Of a DNA stretch of 64,000 nt, positions 17,317 through 25,660 are shown in pieces. Location: positions 62,001 to 126,000 of the forward strand of contig JAZKXO010000106.1 of NCBI GenBank assembly GCA_045611685.1, given 5' to 3'. This DNA comes from SIG701 sp045611685 (GTDB taxonomy: Bacteria; Bacillota; Clostridia; Oscillospirales; CAG-272). Position 1 is the stretch's first letter, and each line of letters starts with the position of its first letter. Below the pieces are notes generated by a model, which did not search any database, was not told the origin of the DNA, and saw only the letters and a program-made list of their open reading frames with translations. Both the position numbers and the translations under genes were made by a program.

Positions 17317-18336
17317 ATGAAAAGATTACAAACATCCGGACGCATGCTCGCTTTTATTATGACGGCTATTATTTTGTGCACAACGCTTTTCGCCTGTGCA
17401 GCAAAAGAGAACGCCATGGATGATGGGTTTTATCTGAGCCCGTCAGAGACGACCGCCGCCGGTATCTACGACAAATATGATTCCAATAGTTCCGGCAATT
17501 ACAAAGGTGATGTCTCGTATGATGTCGTTACGGAAAGCGGCTCGTATGAACCGACAACCCAGACGGAGCCGACAGTCGGCGACAGCGCCCGCAAGCTTAT
17601 TAAAAACGTTTCGATGGATATGGAAACGAAAGAATTTGACACTTTTCTCGCCGAGGTGTACGATCGGATCGAAATGGCAGGCGGTTACATTCAAACATCA
17701 AACATAAACAGCGGCAAATACAGTTACCGCGATTATGCCGTTCCTTTGCGCAACGCCAGCGTTACGGCGCGCATTCCGGCTGTAAACCTTGATATGTTCT
17801 GTGACGGCGTTGCGGGACGCGCAAATGTTGTCTCCCGCCATGAGAATACCTCTGACGTTACGCTTCAGTACTACGACACGGAGAGTCACATGAAGGCACT
17901 CCAAAGCGAGTACGATACGCTGATCGGCATTCTTGAAAAGTGCACGAAACTTGAGGATGTGATAAGCGTACAGAGACGTATCACAGACGTTTTGTATCAG
18001 ATCGAATCCTACAAAACACAGCTGAACAACTACGACAATCTCGTGGCGTACAGCACGGTGTCAATGAGCATCTCCGAGGTGGAGGTAGTAACGATCGTTA
18101 CTGAACAGACTGTCGGTGAGCGTATCAGGAGCGGCATAAGCGAGACCTTCCGTGAAATTCGGGAAGACTCCGAGGATCTGCTCGTCGGGTTTACCACCAA
18201 TCTACCGTATCTCATCATTTGGGCGGTAGTACTCGCAGTAGCGCTTGTCGCTGTGCGCGGTCTGCTCGGACGTCTTTTTAAAAAACGCACACCTAAAAAG
18301 AAAGAGGCCGCAGAGACGCCGAAAGACAACGGATAA
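17317..18336 (+). CDS. DUF4349 lipoprotein with C-terminal membrane anchor
   Basis: 339 aa from the ATG after AAGGAGGT; the longer in-frame start at 17260 is rejected. The lipobox LFAC places the anchor at Cys27. Next come a low-complexity Ser/Tyr/Thr segment and the DUF4349 domain (about 100-330): LIKNVSMDMETKEFDTF, then a central helical coiled coil with QYYDTESHMKALQSEYDTL and IQVQRRITDVLYQIES-like heptads. It ends with a membrane helix (about 295-315) and a Lys-rich cytoplasmic tail. The protein is thus held at both ends. The family's role is unknown. No convincing promoter is seen in the upstream 175 bp, which is very T-rich. Confidence 0.85.
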   Translation: MKRLQTSGRMLAFIMTAIILCTTLFACAAKENAMDDGFYLSPSETTAAGIYDKYDSNSSGNYKGDVSYDVVTESGSYEPTTQTEPTVGDSARKLIKNVSMDMETKEFDTFLAEVYDRIEMAGGYIQTSNINSGKYSYRDYAVPLRNASVTARIPAVNLDMFCDGVAGRANVVSRHENTSDVTLQYYDTESHMKALQSEYDTLIGILEKCTKLEDVISVQRRITDVLYQIESYKTQLNNYDNLVAYSTVSMSISEVEVVTIVTEQTVGERIRSGISETFREIREDSEDLLVGFTTNLPYLIIWAVVLAVALVAVRGLLGRLFKKRTPKKKEAAETPKDNG

Positions 18337-18359
18337 ACCGCTTGCATAATTTTCTTCCG

Positions 18360-18399
18360 AATCGGAATGATATGGACAGAACCGTATCATTCCGATTTT
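18360..18399 (+). terminator. Intrinsic terminator abutting the next gene's ribosome site
   Basis: Thirteen-bp perfect arms AATCGGAATGATA (18360-18372) and TATCATTCCGATT (18385-18397) with a 12-nt loop and T run. Only five bases separate the T run from the GGAGG of the next gene, leaving no room for a promoter. Confidence 0.82.
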
Positions 18400-18414
18400 A
18401 ATTTGGAGGATTGT

Positions 18415-20292
18415 ATGAGAAGAATTATTGCCGGGCTAATCTTGTTTGCGGTACTTTTCGGGTGTATCGGAACGTTTACGTCATGTAGTACACAGGGCGG
18501 AACGTTGACGATCGGCACAACCGCACAGATTACCGGAGATTTTGAACCGTGGTGGACCGATTGCATGGGCGATAGGGAAGTTGTGAGTTTGATTGAAGGA
18601 TACAGCACCGTGGCTATGGATAAAGATGGGAAACTGATCGTCAATCCGCAGATCGTTACGGATCTCGGAGAAACAGAAAACACGGACGGATCGCGCACGT
18701 ATACGCTTACGTTTGCGGAAGATCTGCGCTTTTCGGACGGGACTCCCATAAACGCCGCACATTACGCCGCATGGGTGCTGTTGTTTTCCTCGCCGGTGAT
18801 CCGCGCGTCCGGCGGTAACGGAACGGCAGGCGTCCACTTTGTCGGTTGGGAAAATTATTTTAACGGTGAATCGGATGTGTTTTTAGGCGTTCGTCTTCTG
18901 GGTCCGTATCAGTTGTCGTTGACCGTGTCTTCGGCGGATGCCGTAAATTACTTTGGACTATATAATATTCGCATTGAACCGCTTGCTTTGCATGTGTGGC
19001 TTCCGACGGATATTTCTGTTACTGACACCGCCTACGGCGCGAAACTGACCGGTGATTTCACTGTTGACTCCTGCCGCGATTTCATTAACGCCGCGCGTTT
19101 TGATCATACGGATCGTGTAACAACAGGCGCATTCCGTCTCGCGTCTTACGATCCGGAAAAGAGTGAAGCAATCCTTATGAAAAACGAGTATTACAAAGGA
19201 TCGTATGATGGCACGAAGCCCAAACTTGATCAGATCGTGTACAAGGAAGTTCCGGCTTCCTCTATGTTCGCGCAGTTGAAGGACGGAACGATTGATGTGC
19301 TACACGGACTGACCGGTGCTTCGATGATTAATGATGCGCTCCAGCTTGAAGAAAGCGGCGATTATAAAACGATTCGGTATGACAGCGACGGCTGTGATTC
19401 GCTTTTGTTTCGCTGTGATTACGGCCCTACGCAGTATGAAGACGTGCGTCGCGGAATCGCGTACCTTTTAGATCGGGAAACACTTGCGGAAACGCTTTTG
19501 GATGATTACGGTGTAGAAGTACGTGCCCCGTACGGACCGGTTCTCGAACTGTATGACGACATAGAAGATTACGCTGAAACGTATCTTGGAGAGTATGCTT
19601 ACTCCCCGGAAACAGCAGTGGGGTGTTTTGTCCGCGCTGGATTTATTCTCGGCGAAAACGGCGAGCCGTATGAAAGCGGGATCCGCTACAAAGAAGTAAC
19701 AGCTGAAGAAGCGGCGACGTTTGCGCGGTGTGTATATTTGAACGGACGGTATCTGATGCCGCTTATCATTGATTGGTGCACGTATCAGGGAAGCACAGTC
19801 GGTTCATATCTGCGTTTTTTGATGACCGATTCGACAGAAGCCAAAGATACCGGCATCTCGTTCTCGAGAACGGAGCTTCCGTACGAGGAATATCTCGCCG
19901 TTCTTTACCGTGATGACAGCCGCGAGGCAAAATTTGCAGCGCAGCCGTACGGTATGTTTGACGTCTTTTACAGCTTCGGCACCGTATACGATGTGTCAGG
20001 CTTATACACGGCAGATCCGTCGCGACGCTTCAGCGGTGAAAATCTCGTAGGGCTTTATGATCCCGCTTTTTCGGATGCTTCGAAGCTTGCCTCCGGCGTG
20101 TCTTCCGGCGACGATCATGCTTTTCTTGCAAAGTTCAACAATTTTGCCGCCATGCACAACCGGTTATTGCCTGAACTACCGCTTTATTCAGCAGTAACCG
20201 TAGATGTTTTCTCCACAAATGTGAACGGATATGACGCAGGCGCTATGAAAAGTATTGCCCAGTCCGTCCTCAAGTGCAGTATCGGGAAATAA
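18415..20292 (+). CDS. Orphan solute-binding lipoprotein, SBP_bac_5 family
   Basis: 625 aa from the ATG behind TTGGAGGA. The lipobox TFTSC sets the lipid anchor at Cys24. The body follows the peptide/nickel-binding pattern: TLTIGTTAQITGDFEPWWTD, YTLTFAEDLRFSDGTPINAA, VTTGAFRLASYDPEK and RRGIAYLLDRETLAE. It should bind a peptide-like ligand outside the cell. No permease or ATPase is encoded next to it, so it may feed a transporter elsewhere, or act as a sensor. It resembles the oppA-type protein only at family level. Terminators lie on both sides; the upstream one makes expression depend on read-through. Confidence 0.86.
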   Translation: MRRIIAGLILFAVLFGCIGTFTSCSTQGGTLTIGTTAQITGDFEPWWTDCMGDREVVSLIEGYSTVAMDKDGKLIVNPQIVTDLGETENTDGSRTYTLTFAEDLRFSDGTPINAAHYAAWVLLFSSPVIRASGGNGTAGVHFVGWENYFNGESDVFLGVRLLGPYQLSLTVSSADAVNYFGLYNIRIEPLALHVWLPTDISVTDTAYGAKLTGDFTVDSCRDFINAARFDHTDRVTTGAFRLASYDPEKSEAILMKNEYYKGSYDGTKPKLDQIVYKEVPASSMFAQLKDGTIDVLHGLTGASMINDALQLEESGDYKTIRYDSDGCDSLLFRCDYGPTQYEDVRRGIAYLLDRETLAETLLDDYGVEVRAPYGPVLELYDDIEDYAETYLGEYAYSPETAVGCFVRAGFILGENGEPYESGIRYKEVTAEEAATFARCVYLNGRYLMPLIIDWCTYQGSTVGSYLRFLMTDSTEAKDTGISFSRTELPYEEYLAVLYRDDSREAKFAAQPYGMFDVFYSFGTVYDVSGLYTADPSRRFSGENLVGLYDPAFSDASKLASGVSSGDDHAFLAKFNNFAAMHNRLLPELPLYSAVTVDVFSTNVNGYDAGAMKSIAQSVLKCSIGK

Positions 20293-20297
20293 AAGAG

Positions 20298-20326
20298 AAA
20301 AGAACACCGCCTGTCGGTGTTCTTTT
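20298..20326 (+). terminator. Intrinsic terminator
   Basis: Twelve-bp arms AAAAGAACACCG (20298-20309) and CGGTGTTCTTTT (20315-20326) with a 5-nt loop, just after the solute-binding gene. Confidence 0.9.
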
Positions 20327-20401
20327 GCTTCCTGCTCTATGGCAAATTTCGACGCCCAACATATACTGTAAGCAGATGGAAGGAACCAAAGGAGAGAAAA
20401 A

Positions 20402-20626
20402 ATGTGTATACTGACTATGCAATCGATGACGCACGCTTTGAAGGCAAAAAATGTGCTTGAAGCGCACGGCGTGAGGGTGACAATCGTAAATCTTGATCCG
20501 AACCTAACGGACAAAGGATGCGCTTACGGCATTCGTTTTTTGTGCGGTTTAGAATCAAAGATTAAAGGAATTCTTAACGCAAAAAATATTCCTTACGGCA
20601 TTCTCATGGGAGCACAGGATCGCTGA
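20402..20626 (+). CDS. DUF3343 protein, putative Se/S carrier-like
   Basis: 74 aa. The family carries names such as putative selenium/sulfur carrier-like protein in Clostridia, based on genome context rather than on a proven reaction. Visible marks are the N-terminal SMTHALKAKNVLEAHG segment, the central DKGCAYGIRFLC with two cysteines, and a C-terminal ILNAKNIPYGI. It follows GGAGAG. Its stop overlaps the next start as TGATGA, so it is translationally coupled to a cysteine-desulfurase-like enzyme that could load sulfur or selenium onto it. A weak -10 TATACT lies at 20362-20367. Confidence 0.82.
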   Translation: MCILTMQSMTHALKAKNVLEAHGVRVTIVNLDPNLTDKGCAYGIRFLCGLESKIKGILNAKNIPYGILMGAQDR

Positions 20627-21801
20627 TGAAAAGTGAAAAAAGAACGGTATATCTCGATAACGCCGCGACTACCTTTCCGAAACCCGATAGAGTAACGAAT
20701 GCGATAGTGCGGTGTATGCGCGAGGCCGGCGGGAATCCGGGGCGCGGTTCCCATAGAATGGCTCTGCGCGCAGCGGAGATTATTTACGCTTGCCGCGAGG
20801 AGGCATCGAACTTCTTTGGTGCTGGCGGTGCAGAGAGAATCGTGTTTACAATGAACACCACGCACGCACTGAATGTCGCCATAAAAAGTGTGCTTCGCGC
20901 GGGAGACCACGTCCTTACAGGAAATATGGAACACAACTCCGTCTTACGGCCTGTGGCTGCTCTTTCTGAACAGGGCAAGATCACATACACTGCGTTTAAC
21001 ATGCGTGGCACGACGGAGGAAATTCTCGGTAATATCAGAAAAACGGTACGAACAAACACGCGTGCTTTAGTATGCGCGCACATACCGAACACTTCGAACA
21101 TTGAACTTCCCATCGCCGAGATAGGAGCGTTTTGTCGTAAACGCGGAATTCTCTTCATCGTGGATGGGGCACAAAGCGCGGGACACGTGCCGATTAATGT
21201 CCGGGATATGTCCATCGACATGCTATGCGTTCCCGGGCACAAAGGGTTGTACGGGCCACAGGGAACAGGCATGATCATTGCGGGAAGCGATGCACTTTTA
21301 TCCGGAAGCACGCTCATGGAAGGCGGAAGCGGAATACATTCGCTTGATAGGCGAATGCCCGACGTATTGCCCGAACGTTACGAAGCAGGAACCTTGCCGA
21401 CACCGGCAATCGCAGGACTTCTTGAGGGGATACGTTTCGTAAAACGTATTGGAATTACAGAAATTCACGATACGGAAGCGGAGTTGTGGCATCAGGCGTA
21501 CGATCGCCTTTCTGAAATGCCCTCCGTACGGTTGTATGAAAAAAATCCCGGTGGCGTGATACTGTTTAACGTAGACGGTCTATCCGCTGCAGACGTGAGT
21601 GCGCTACTTGACAGAGAGGGAATTTGTGTGAGGAGCGGTTATCACTGTGCACCCCTGGCACACAGAGCGCTTGGCACTATAAAGACCGGTGCTGTGCGCG
21701 CGAGTTTCTCTGTTTTCAATACGAAGCGGGATGTACAGACCTTTACCGATGCAGTGCGGAAGATTATTCATGAAAGAAAAAAGGAGTTGTTGCATTCATA
21801 A
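20626..21801 (+). CDS. Cysteine desulfurase-like PLP enzyme (aminotransferase class V)
   Basis: 391 aa. It belongs to the class V family that takes sulfur (or selenium from selenocysteine) off the amino acid as an enzyme-bound persulfide. The N-terminus VYLDNAATTFPKP, the GNPGRGSHRMA loop, FIVDGAQSAGHVPI, the PLP-binding Lys in VPGHKGLYGPQGTG and the persulfide-loop Cys in VRSGYHCAP are present. The pattern fits the desulfurase branch found beside DUF3343 genes rather than housekeeping IscS/NifS or SufS, since no isc or suf scaffold genes are near. It overlaps the DUF3343 stop by one base. Confidence 0.86.
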   Translation: MKSEKRTVYLDNAATTFPKPDRVTNAIVRCMREAGGNPGRGSHRMALRAAEIIYACREEASNFFGAGGAERIVFTMNTTHALNVAIKSVLRAGDHVLTGNMEHNSVLRPVAALSEQGKITYTAFNMRGTTEEILGNIRKTVRTNTRALVCAHIPNTSNIELPIAEIGAFCRKRGILFIVDGAQSAGHVPINVRDMSIDMLCVPGHKGLYGPQGTGMIIAGSDALLSGSTLMEGGSGIHSLDRRMPDVLPERYEAGTLPTPAIAGLLEGIRFVKRIGITEIHDTEAELWHQAYDRLSEMPSVRLYEKNPGGVILFNVDGLSAADVSALLDREGICVRSGYHCAPLAHRALGTIKTGAVRASFSVFNTKRDVQTFTDAVRKIIHERKKELLHS

Positions 21802-21832
21802 AAGCAACAACTCCGCTTTGCCGCAAATATTT

Positions 21833-21868
21833 GGGGCTGTCACCCATAAACGCGACAGCCCCTTTTTT
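21833..21868 (+). terminator. Intrinsic terminator after the desulfurase gene
   Basis: GGGGCTGTC (21833-21841) pairs with GACAGCCCC (21854-21862), followed by T6. A second perfect stem, GGAGTTGTTGC with GCAACAACTCC (21783-21814), straddles the stop codon just upstream. The element may also stop ychF transcripts from the other strand. Confidence 0.88.
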
Positions 21869-21873
21869 GTTAT

Positions 21874-22968
21874 TTACACGTTAAACCGGAACAGCACGAC
21901 GTCGCCGTCTGCCATGACGTACTCTTTACCTTCGCTTCGAACAAGTCCTTTATCCTTAGCGGCAGCCATTGTACCGTTTGCGATAAGATCATCGAACGCT
22001 ACAACCTCTGCGCGGATAAATCCGCGCTCAAAATCGCTGTGGATCTTGCCGGCAGCCTGCGGCGCCTTCGTGCCGCGGCGGATCGTCCAAGCGCGAACCT
22101 CTTTTGGGCCTGCCGTAAGGTAACTTATGAGACCGAGCAGGGAATAGCTCGCGCGGATCAGGCGGTCAAGACCGCTTTCGGGGATGCCGAGTTCACGAAG
22201 AAAATCCTTCTTTTCCTCGGGAGAGAGTTCGCTGATCTCCGCTTCAATCTGCGCACAAACGGGAATAACCTCTGCGCCTTCAGCATCTGCCGCTCCTTTA
22301 ATGCGAGGGAAGAAAGGATTGTCGGGGGAAACACCGCCAGCTTCACTCTCGCTCACGTTGGCAACGTAGATGATCGGCTTGTAGGTAAGAAGTTCAAGTG
22401 CTTCAACGAGGGCAGCTTCGTCGTCAGTGTATTCGAGCGAGCGAGCGGTTTTACCTTCGCTGAGAGACGCCAAAATCCGCTGATAAAGGGCAAGCTCGCC
22501 CGCCAGCGTTTTATCGCCCTTCATCAGTTTTTGCGTTTTGTCGATGCGCCGTTCGAGGAGTTCTATATCGGAGAAAATGAGCTCCATGTTGATCGTTTCA
22601 AGGTCGCGGATCGGATCCACCGATCCGTCAACGTGAACGATATCTCCGTCAGAAAAGCAGCGAAGAACGTGCACGACCGCGTCTACGTCACGGATATGGG
22701 AGAGAAACTTATTTCCGAGACCTTCACCGCGGGACGCGCCGCGGACAAGTCCTGCGATATCTACGAATTCTATCGTTGCCGGAGTATAAAGTTCCGGCGA
22801 GTACATTTCCGCTAAAACGTCAAGCCGTTTGTCCGGAACGGCGACGACGCCGACGTTTGGATCGATCGTGCAGAAAGGGTAGTTCGCGCAGGTCGCACCT
22901 GCACCGGTGATTGCGTTAAAGAGCGTACTCTTGCCTACATTCGGCAAACCAATAATGCCAAGCTTCAT
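21874..22968 (-). CDS. ychF: Redox-regulated ATPase YchF (Obg family)
   Basis: 364 aa, the normal length. This universally conserved Obg-family protein prefers ATP and associates with ribosomes. The P-loop is GLPNVGKS (7-14), then switch-region NYPFCTIDPN, the DIAGLVRGAS Walker B/G3 block and the ATP-specific variant of the base-recognition motif near VANVSE. The C-terminal TGS-like domain ends RSEGKEYVMADGDVVLFRFNV. It is monocistronic, with its own promoter 66 bp upstream. Confidence 0.96.
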   Translation of the reverse strand: MKLGIIGLPNVGKSTLFNAITGAGATCANYPFCTIDPNVGVVAVPDKRLDVLAEMYSPELYTPATIEFVDIAGLVRGASRGEGLGNKFLSHIRDVDAVVHVLRCFSDGDIVHVDGSVDPIRDLETINMELIFSDIELLERRIDKTQKLMKGDKTLAGELALYQRILASLSEGKTARSLEYTDDEAALVEALELLTYKPIIYVANVSESEAGGVSPDNPFFPRIKGAADAEGAEVIPVCAQIEAEISELSPEEKKDFLRELGIPESGLDRLIRASYSLLGLISYLTAGPKEVRAWTIRRGTKAPQAAGKIHSDFERGFIRAEVVAFDDLIANGTMAAAKDKGLVRSEGKEYVMADGDVVLFRFNV

Positions 22969-23034
22969 ATGTGATAAGCTCCCAGTTTTTGGGACTCCTT
23001 TCGCGTGTCAAGTCGTTTTTGAAATTCTTTTACT

Positions 23035-23063
23035 ATTATACATCATTCTTTTCAACTTTACAA
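23035..23063 (-). promoter_or_regulatory. ychF promoter
   Basis: On the minus strand TTGTAA (23063-23058), 17-bp spacer, TATAAT (23040-23035). Confidence 0.75.
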
Positions 23064-23214
23064 GTGTTATGTGGTCAAATATGCAAAAAGCGACATTTTT
23101 TCAATTTTTTATGCGCGCATCACGCAAAAATCACAAAACTATCACTTTGCAGCGGTATACTTGATATGTAAAGAAGGAAAATGACGGATTTCCGAAAAAG
23201 ATTATAAAAAACTG

Positions 23215-23243
23215 TTTACATTTGATTAATAAAATGGTATAAT
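23215..23243 (+). promoter_or_regulatory. Promoter of the two-component system
   Basis: TTTACA (23215-23220), 17-bp spacer, TATAAT (23238-23243), with AT-rich sequence around it. Confidence 0.75.
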
Positions 23244-23348
23244 TATCTGTACTGTTGATAATGAAACGTTCCGACACGGACGATGTATAAAACAAAACCG
23301 TCAAAAAGTAAGAACTCATGAAATTCAGCGAAAGAGAAGGTAACTGTG

Positions 23349-24035
23349 ATGGGAACAAAAATCCTTGTTGTGGATGACGATCTGAATATTTGCGATTTAC
23401 TGCGTCTTTATTTTGAAAACGAAGGATACGAGGTAAAAACCGCCAACGACGGCGCCGAGGGTGTCAGCTATTTCAAAGTGTATGAGCCGGATATCGTTCT
23501 TCTCGATATCATGCTTCCCAAGAAAGACGGCTGGCAGGTCTGCCGCGAGATTCGTGAATCTTCCTCAAAGCCTGTCATCATGATTACCGCAAAGGGCGAG
23601 GTCTTCGATAAGGTTCTCGGCCTTGAACTCGGTGCGGATGATTTCGTCGTAAAACCGTTTGACATGAAAGAACTCTCCGCGCGTGTGAAAGCAGTGCTTC
23701 GCCGCTATTCCGCGCACGACACGCAGAACGATGATGAAGTCGTGAAATTTGAGAACATCGAGATCAGCCGTCAGAAGTACGAGCTTAAACTGCGCGGCAA
23801 GGCGGTTGACATCCCGCCGAAGGAGCTTGAGCTTCTTTATTTCCTCGCCTCCAATGTAAACCGCGTGTTCACGAGAGATCAGCTCCTCGATAAAGTATGG
23901 GGCTTTGATTATCTTGGCGATTCCCGCACGGTAGACGTACACGTAAAACGTCTTCGTGAAAAGCTGGAAGGCGTTTCCGACAAATGGATGCTCAAAACCG
24001 TCTGGGGTGTCGGATACAAATTTGAAATCCAATAA
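23349..24035 (+). CDS. OmpR/PhoB-family response regulator
   Basis: 228 aa from the ATG at 23349 after GAAGG; a GTG directly before it is a possible alternative. Residues 3-118 are the receiver: acidic pocket DDD (9-11), phospho-acceptor Asp53 in VLLDIMLP, Thr in MITAKG, and Lys in VVKPFD. Residues 130-225 are the winged-helix DNA-binding domain, with LTPKEL-like IPPKELELLYFLA, VWGFDYLGDSRTVDVHVKRLR and TVWGVGYKF. It would regulate target promoters when phosphorylated by the histidine kinase encoded 84 bp downstream. Targets are unknown. Confidence 0.95.
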   Translation: MGTKILVVDDDLNICDLLRLYFENEGYEVKTANDGAEGVSYFKVYEPDIVLLDIMLPKKDGWQVCREIRESSSKPVIMITAKGEVFDKVLGLELGADDFVVKPFDMKELSARVKAVLRRYSAHDTQNDDEVVKFENIEISRQKYELKLRGKAVDIPPKELELLYFLASNVNRVFTRDQLLDKVWGFDYLGDSRTVDVHVKRLREKLEGVSDKWMLKTVWGVGYKFEIQ

Positions 24036-24041
24036 CAAAAC

Positions 24042-24071
24042 GAAAACAGGCGGCCACCACCGCCTGTTTTC
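24042..24071 (+). terminator. Hairpin between response regulator and kinase genes
   Basis: Twelve-bp perfect arms GAAAACAGGCGG (24042-24053) and CCGCCTGTTTTC (24060-24071) with a 6-nt loop. No T-run continues beyond the stem, so it looks like a weak terminator or processing hairpin that would lower kinase expression relative to the regulator. Confidence 0.6.
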
Positions 24072-24119
24072 ATCCGCTTATACGAGCAATTAAGAATTTT
24101 TACCGTAAGGAGGGTCACT

Positions 24120-25619
24120 ATGCTTAAAAGTGTGTTTACGAAGTATATTTCCGTTTTTATGCTGATTCTTTTGCTTAGTTTTCTCGTCCTTACGTCCATT
24201 CTAACCTCTCTGGTTACCGCGTATAATACAGACGTCAAAATGAACACTATGGCAGATGCCGCTTACGCTGTTGTTGGATATCTCGAATACAACTTTTTGT
24301 ACTCTGATGCAGAAACTTTGGAGGAATATATCGAGGTTTACGCACCGTCCTCAACGCCTGTCATTAATCTTATATCCACAACGGCAGACGACATCGTCAT
24401 TGGTGTTGTAGATGCAGATGGACGAATTATTGCGAGCGGCGGTAACGATTCGGATGAAACTGACGGTGTTGCACCGCGCTTGCAGGTGGGTGACGTGCTC
24501 CCACGAAGTGTTACCGAGATACTCCGATCTAACGGCTATATCAACGACAAGAGTACACTCGGCGGCCATTTTGATTCGGAGCACTGTTCATACGGATTGG
24601 CAATCGAAAGCAAGTCAGGTGTCTTCTTGGGCGCAGTTGTGGCGTCAACTGTCAGCGACGGTATGAGCGAGCTTCTCGAAGCGATGAACAAAACGGTACT
24701 CATGTCCACGCTCTGGGTAATGCTTGCCGCATTGGTGGCAGTTTATTTTATCACGGAGCGCATGGTTGCCCCGCTCAGGTCTATGAGCCGCGCGGCAAAA
24801 TTGTTCGCGGACGGAAAATTCGACGTGCGTGTGCCGGTCACGGGATCGGATGAGATTGCCGAGTTAGCAGAGGCGTTCAATAATATGGCGAAATCTCTCG
24901 AAAAACTTGACGAGATGCAGCGATCGTTCGTAGCGAATATTTCTCATGATCTTCGCACCCCGATGACGACGATCTCAGGCTTTATTGACGGGATTCTTTC
25001 GGGTGCTATTCCTCCGGAGAAGCAGGCACATTATTTGGAGGTCATTTCTTCCGAAGTGAAGAGACTTTCGCGGCTCGTCTCTGCACTTCTCGATATTTCC
25101 CGCATGCAGGCCGGAGAGAGAAAATTCACGATGACGAATTTCGATGTCTGTGAGTTAGCACGGCAGATCCTTATCTCCTTTGAGCAGAAAATTGAATCAA
25201 AGCGGCTGGACGTTTCTTTCACGTGCGATGCTGATCGCATGGAGGTTCTGGCAGATCGCGATTCAATCCATCAGGTCCTGTACAATATTTGTGATAACGC
25301 AATTAAGTTCTCAAATGAAGGCGGCAAATACGAGATTTCTTTGACGGAAAAGGACAAAAAAATCTCCGTGAGTGTCTTCAACACCGGTGTCGGAATTCCC
25401 GAAGAGGATCTGCCGCATATCTTTGACAGATTTTATAAAAGCGATAAGAGCCGGGGCCTTGACAAGACCGGCGTGGGACTCGGCATGTATATTTCGCGCA
25501 CGATCATCGAGGCACACGGAGAGAAGATTTGGGTAGAGAGCAGTCACGGCGCCTGGTGCCGTTTCACATTCACACTCCCGAAAGCACCACCGCGTACGGC
25601 ATTCGGCGGCCGCTCATAA
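24120..25619 (+). CDS. Sensor histidine kinase with HAMP domain
   Basis: 499 aa, start after AAGGAGGG. TM1 (8-30) and TM2 (about 190-212) flank a 160-residue extracytoplasmic sensor. That sensor looks PAS/Cache-like, with VIGVVDADGRIIAS and a later SKSGVFLGAVVAS strand pair. A HAMP linker (212-265), phospho-acceptor His276 in NISHDLRTPM and the ATPase domain follow. The ATPase boxes are N (NICDNAIKFS), G1 (FNTGVGI), F (FDRFYKSDKS) and G2 (GVGLGMYIS). This is the partner of the upstream regulator. The ligand sensed is unknown. Confidence 0.94.
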   Translation: MLKSVFTKYISVFMLILLLSFLVLTSILTSLVTAYNTDVKMNTMADAAYAVVGYLEYNFLYSDAETLEEYIEVYAPSSTPVINLISTTADDIVIGVVDADGRIIASGGNDSDETDGVAPRLQVGDVLPRSVTEILRSNGYINDKSTLGGHFDSEHCSYGLAIESKSGVFLGAVVASTVSDGMSELLEAMNKTVLMSTLWVMLAALVAVYFITERMVAPLRSMSRAAKLFADGKFDVRVPVTGSDEIAELAEAFNNMAKSLEKLDEMQRSFVANISHDLRTPMTTISGFIDGILSGAIPPEKQAHYLEVISSEVKRLSRLVSALLDISRMQAGERKFTMTNFDVCELARQILISFEQKIESKRLDVSFTCDADRMEVLADRDSIHQVLYNICDNAIKFSNEGGKYEISLTEKDKKISVSVFNTGVGIPEEDLPHIFDRFYKSDKSRGLDKTGVGLGMYISRTIIEAHGEKIWVESSHGAWCRFTFTLPKAPPRTAFGGRS

Positions 25620-25660
25620 AGATTAAAAAAATAACCGATAGCAAGGAAGAATTACGGTTT

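Larger units (their letters stand above)
22969..23348. other. 380-bp divergent intergenic region between ychF and the response regulator
   Basis: AT-rich spacer holding two outward promoters (23035-23063 minus, 23215-23243 plus). Between them, 23064-23214 has T-rich runs and GCGCGC-type patches, with no open frame, tRNA or convincing repeat. The response-regulator leader is about 100 nt long and shows no clear stem-loop. Confidence 0.6.
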
